NCBI GenBank assembly: GCA_964568735.1
Contig: CAZMRF010000039.1
Span: 1-45,160 of the forward strand
Direction of reading: 5' to 3'
Origin: CAZMRF01 sp964568735
GTDB lineage: Bacteria > Acidobacteriota > Polarisedimenticolia > JACPZX01
DNA: 45,160 bases
Shown: positions 41,049-45,160 of the stretch, one piece after another
How positions within the stretch are numbered: position 1 is the stretch's first letter
Layout of the letters: every line of letters begins with the position of its first letter
Notes under the pieces: model-generated
The model's input: only the letters and a program-made list of their open reading frames with translations
Databases searched by the model: none
What the model was told of the DNA's origin: nothing
Translations under genes and position numbers: made by a program

Positions 41049-42088
41049 GCGTTGCCGCAGCGCGCCGATCGCAGGAGAGGTCCGAGCCCGCCTCACCCGC
41101 GAGGGGTCTGAGCGTCGTCTGCGTCGGCGGGGGAACTGGCCTGGCCACGCTCCTGTCCGGGCTGAAGGCCCACGTCGGCCTTCCCGCCGAGGGAGCTGGA
41201 AGTCCCCTCACCCCCGTCGCCAAGCTCACGGCCATCGTCACGGTCAGCGATGACGGCGGCTCCTCGGGGCGCCTGCGGGAGGAATTCCAGATCCTGCCCC
41301 CCGGCGACGTCCGCAACTGCATCGCGGCCCTCTCCGAGGACACCACGTTCCTGCTGCGCCTCTTCAACTACAGGTTCGAGGGGAACGGAACGCTCGGCGG
41401 CCACTCCTTCGGCAATCTGCTCCTCACGGCCCTCACCTCCGTGACGGGCGACTTCGTGCACGCGGTGAAGCTGGTCGGCGAGGTCCTCGCCATCAAGGGG
41501 ACGATCTACCCCTCCACCTGCGAGAACGTGCGGCTCGCGGCCGAGCTGGAAGACGGTACCCTGGTCCGCGGCGAATCGAGGATCTCGCAGAGCGTGCTCC
41601 CCATCCGGAGCGTCATGCTGGAGCCCGGAGGCTGTGCCGCGCTTCCCGAGAGCCTGCAGGCCATCGCCGGGGCCGATCTGGTCGTCCTCGGCCCCGGGTC
41701 GCTCTATACGAGCATCGTCCCGAACCTCCTGGTCCACGGTCTGGCGGATGCCGTGCGGAAGAGCGCGGCAAGGAAGGTCCTCGTGTGCAATCTCATGACC
41801 CAGACGGGGGAGACGCGGGGATTTCGCGCCTCCGACCATGCGCGCGTGCTCCGGAAGCTCGCGGGCGAAGGCCTCTTCGACACGGTGCTCGTGAACTCCC
41901 GAGTGCCGCCGGGAACCTTGATCGAGAAATACCGCAGGGAGGGCGCCGACGTGGTGGCGTTCGACGCCGAGGGGTTCGAGGGACTGGGCGTCCAGGTGGT
42001 TTGCCGGGACCTCATGTCCGCCACCGACCTGGTCCGGCACGAGCCCGACACGCTTGCACGCGAGGTGCTGGCGCTGGTCCAGGCTTGA
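41045..42088 (+). CDS. yvcK: YvcK/CofD-like UDP-GlcNAc-binding regulator
   Basis: Member of the YvcK (gluconeogenesis factor) family, 347 residues. YvcK proteins bind UDP-sugars and influence carbon flow into peptidoglycan and cell shape, probably without the CofD transferase activity. Seen: VVCVGGGTGLATLLSGLK near residue 24, AIVTVSDDGGSSGRLREE, PPGDVRNCIAAL, NGTLGGHSFGNLLLTALT, GTIYPSTCENVRLAAELEDG, LVVLGPGSLYTSIVPNLLV, VCNLMTQTGET. ATG 41045 overlaps the preceding stop. glmU and glmS, which make UDP-GlcNAc, follow, which fits a UDP-GlcNAc sensing role. Confidence 0.94.
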   Translation: MSVAAARRSQERSEPASPARGLSVVCVGGGTGLATLLSGLKAHVGLPAEGAGSPLTPVAKLTAIVTVSDDGGSSGRLREEFQILPPGDVRNCIAALSEDTTFLLRLFNYRFEGNGTLGGHSFGNLLLTALTSVTGDFVHAVKLVGEVLAIKGTIYPSTCENVRLAAELEDGTLVRGESRISQSVLPIRSVMLEPGGCAALPESLQAIAGADLVVLGPGSLYTSIVPNLLVHGLADAVRKSAARKVLVCNLMTQTGETRGFRASDHARVLRKLAGEGLFDTVLVNSRVPPGTLIEKYRREGADVVAFDAEGFEGLGVQVVCRDLMSATDLVRHEPDTLAREVLALVQA

Positions 42089-42121
42089 GCCAGGGCAGGC
42101 TCACCATGACGGGACGGGGCG

Positions 42122-43585
42122 ATGCGCGGGAGTAGCCGCTCCCTCGCGCCGGCGGCGCTGATCCTCGCCGCGGGCGAGGGCCGGCGCATGCGCTCCTCCC
42201 GCGTCAAGCTCCTCCACGAAGTCGGCGGGTTGAGCGTTGTCGCCCATGTCGTGGCTTCTGCCCGCGCCGCCGGGGCGAGGAGAATCGTCGCCGTCCTCGG
42301 AGTCCAGGCCGCGGAAGTGCGCTCCGCCATCGAGCGCCTCGACGCGGACGCGACCGGCAAGGCCCGGCCCGTGGAGTTCTGCCACCAGAGCCGGCAGCTC
42401 GGGACCGCCCACGCCGTCATGGCGGCCCGGAGCCTGCTGGCCGGCGAGCGCGGCACTCTCCTCATCCTGAACGGAGACGTGCCCCTGGCGCTCCCCTCGA
42501 CGCTGCGCTCCTTCGCAGCTTTTCACAGGCGCCGGAAGGCCGCGCTCACCGTCCTGACCGCCCGGCTCGCCGATCCCTCGGGCTACGGGAGGATCGTCAG
42601 GGGATCGGCCGGCGATCTCGTCGCCATCCTCGAGGAGGCCGACCTGGGCCGCCGCAAGGAGCTGAAGGCGATCGACGAGGTCAATGCGGGGCTCTATTGC
42701 GCCGAGATCGACGGCCTCTTCCAGGCGCTGGAGGCCACCTCGCGGAGCAACGCGCAGGGCGAGTACTATCTTCCTGAAATCGTGCAGGTCCTGAGAGAGC
42801 GCGGCCGCGTCGTCGAAGCGATGCTCCACGAGGACAGCGCCGAGGTGCTCGGGATCAACACGCGCGCCGATCTGGCGGCCGTCATGAAGACTTTCTACCG
42901 GCGCCGGGCCAGCGAGCTGATGGCCTCGGGCGTGACGATGATCGACCCGGAATCGACCTACGTGGACGCCGGCGTGCGGATCGGCCGCGACACGGTCATC
43001 CATCCCTCCGTCCGGATCGAGGGGCGGACGCGCGTGGGCTCGGGCTGCATCGTCAGGGCGGGGACGCGCATCTCGGAGTCGACCCTCGGCGACGGCGTCG
43101 AGGTGCTCGATCACTGCGTCATCGTCGAGTCGACCCTCGGACGCGGCTCGCGCGTCGGCCCCTTCGCGCACCTGCGGCCTGGATCCCGGCTGGGCCCCGA
43201 TGTGAGGATCGGCAACTTCGTCGAGACCAAGGAGGCCTCGCTGGGCGCGGGGTCGAAGGCCAACCACTTGAGCTATCTGGGCGACGCCGAGATCGGCCGG
43301 GGGGTCAACGTCGGGGCAGGCACCATCACCTGCAACTACGACGGGTGGAAGAAGCACCGGACGGTCCTCCAGGACGGAGTCTTCATCGGAAGCGACACCC
43401 AGCTGGTGGCACCCGTCATCGTGGGGCGCAAGGCCTTCGTCGGCGCGGGCTCGACCATCACGAAGGACGTTCCCGCCGAGGCCCTCGCGATGTCACGGGT
43501 GAAGCAACAGGTCGTGAAGGGCTGGGCGGCCCGCAAACGGAAGGAGATGGAGGCAACGCGGCCGGGGAAGCCCCGCCGGCGCTAG
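42122..43585 (+). CDS. glmU: Bifunctional GlcNAc-1-P uridyltransferase / GlcN-1-P acetyltransferase GlmU
   Basis: Makes UDP-GlcNAc; 487 residues. The N-terminal nucleotidyltransferase has LILAAGEGRRMRSSRVKLLH (residues 13-32; the usual GTRM is GRRM), QLGTAHAVMAA, LILNGDVPLAL, GYGRIVR, EVNAGLYCAEI and NAQGEYYLPEIV. The left-handed beta-helix acetyltransferase follows from about residue 275, with GPFAHLRPGS, GNFVETKEASLGAGSKANHL, SYLGDAEIGRGVNVGAGTIT, CNYDGWKKHRTVLQDGVFIG and a basic tail. The length is slightly above the typical 455-460 residues. The Shine-Dalgarno is weak. It starts 33 bp after yvcK. Confidence 0.97.
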   Translation: MRGSSRSLAPAALILAAGEGRRMRSSRVKLLHEVGGLSVVAHVVASARAAGARRIVAVLGVQAAEVRSAIERLDADATGKARPVEFCHQSRQLGTAHAVMAARSLLAGERGTLLILNGDVPLALPSTLRSFAAFHRRRKAALTVLTARLADPSGYGRIVRGSAGDLVAILEEADLGRRKELKAIDEVNAGLYCAEIDGLFQALEATSRSNAQGEYYLPEIVQVLRERGRVVEAMLHEDSAEVLGINTRADLAAVMKTFYRRRASELMASGVTMIDPESTYVDAGVRIGRDTVIHPSVRIEGRTRVGSGCIVRAGTRISESTLGDGVEVLDHCVIVESTLGRGSRVGPFAHLRPGSRLGPDVRIGNFVETKEASLGAGSKANHLSYLGDAEIGRGVNVGAGTITCNYDGWKKHRTVLQDGVFIGSDTQLVAPVIVGRKAFVGAGSTITKDVPAEALAMSRVKQQVVKGWAARKRKEMEATRPGKPRRR

Positions 43586-43633
43586 GAGGCTGCCCAGCCC
43601 GGCTTCGGACGGATTTCCAGGGAGGATTCGATC

Positions 43634-45160
<1,527 letters not shown>

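Overview
The window is a GC-rich, densely packed bacterial chromosome segment. It encodes a diderm (lipopolysaccharide-type) envelope: an LptD outer-membrane assembly protein and glmU/glmS for amino-sugar precursors are both present. Short overlaps between consecutive genes (ATGA, GTGA) and frequent GTG starts are typical of it. The gene set (ClpB-Hsp20-HtpX, Memo-like protein next to lptD, TldD/TldE, RicT, YvcK, folK-dNK-panBCD) and one huge secreted protein with calcium-binding repeats would fit an Acidobacteriota-like or similar environmental lineage. That placement is an impression from gene content, not a phylogenetic result. Apart from the giant gene and a few unknown ORFs, this is core housekeeping chromosome. 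I see no phage, insertion sequence, CRISPR array, tRNA or rRNA.

Layout, left to right. 1-3093 (+): proteostasis cluster, the 3' part of clpB, then hsp20 and htpX. 3103-8372 (-): an envelope operon read leftward, Memo-like gene, lptD (GTGA overlap), an RmlD-like reductase and a DUF92 membrane protein. 8597-11278 (+): a split glutamine-dependent NAD synthetase (separate amidase and synthetase genes) coupled to rsmI. ricT (-) overlaps rsmI tail-to-tail by 61 bp, and smpB (+) diverges from it. 12885-14576 (-): a conserved-looking unknown gene overlapping thiS, followed by thiG. 14813-17169 (+): a two-gene ABC exporter. 17212-20049 (-): uvrA. 20183-25975 (+): two exported proteins of unknown function, then folD, coaE, tldD and tldE in near-continuous overlap.

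26423-36499 (+) is one gene of 3358 codons for a secreted multidomain subtilisin-family protein. It has its own sigma-70-type promoter, a structured leader and a textbook intrinsic terminator, so it is an independent transcription unit. 36766-40236 (-) is a folate/nucleoside/pantothenate operon (folK, deoxynucleoside kinase, panB, panC, panD). 40482 to the right edge (+) is a TPR protein, yvcK, glmU and the first 509 codons of glmS, behind a strong promoter.

Items that stand out: the giant protease with its atypical active-site contexts and 16 DPN tripeptides; a short dispersed repeat in convergent intergenic gaps (two good copies, one weak); a dephospho-CoA kinase whose P-loop lysine is arginine; a RicT protein with two symmetric cysteine triplets at its N-terminus; an exported helix-hairpin-helix protein with a CxCxC tail motif; and an unknown gene translationally coupled to thiS.
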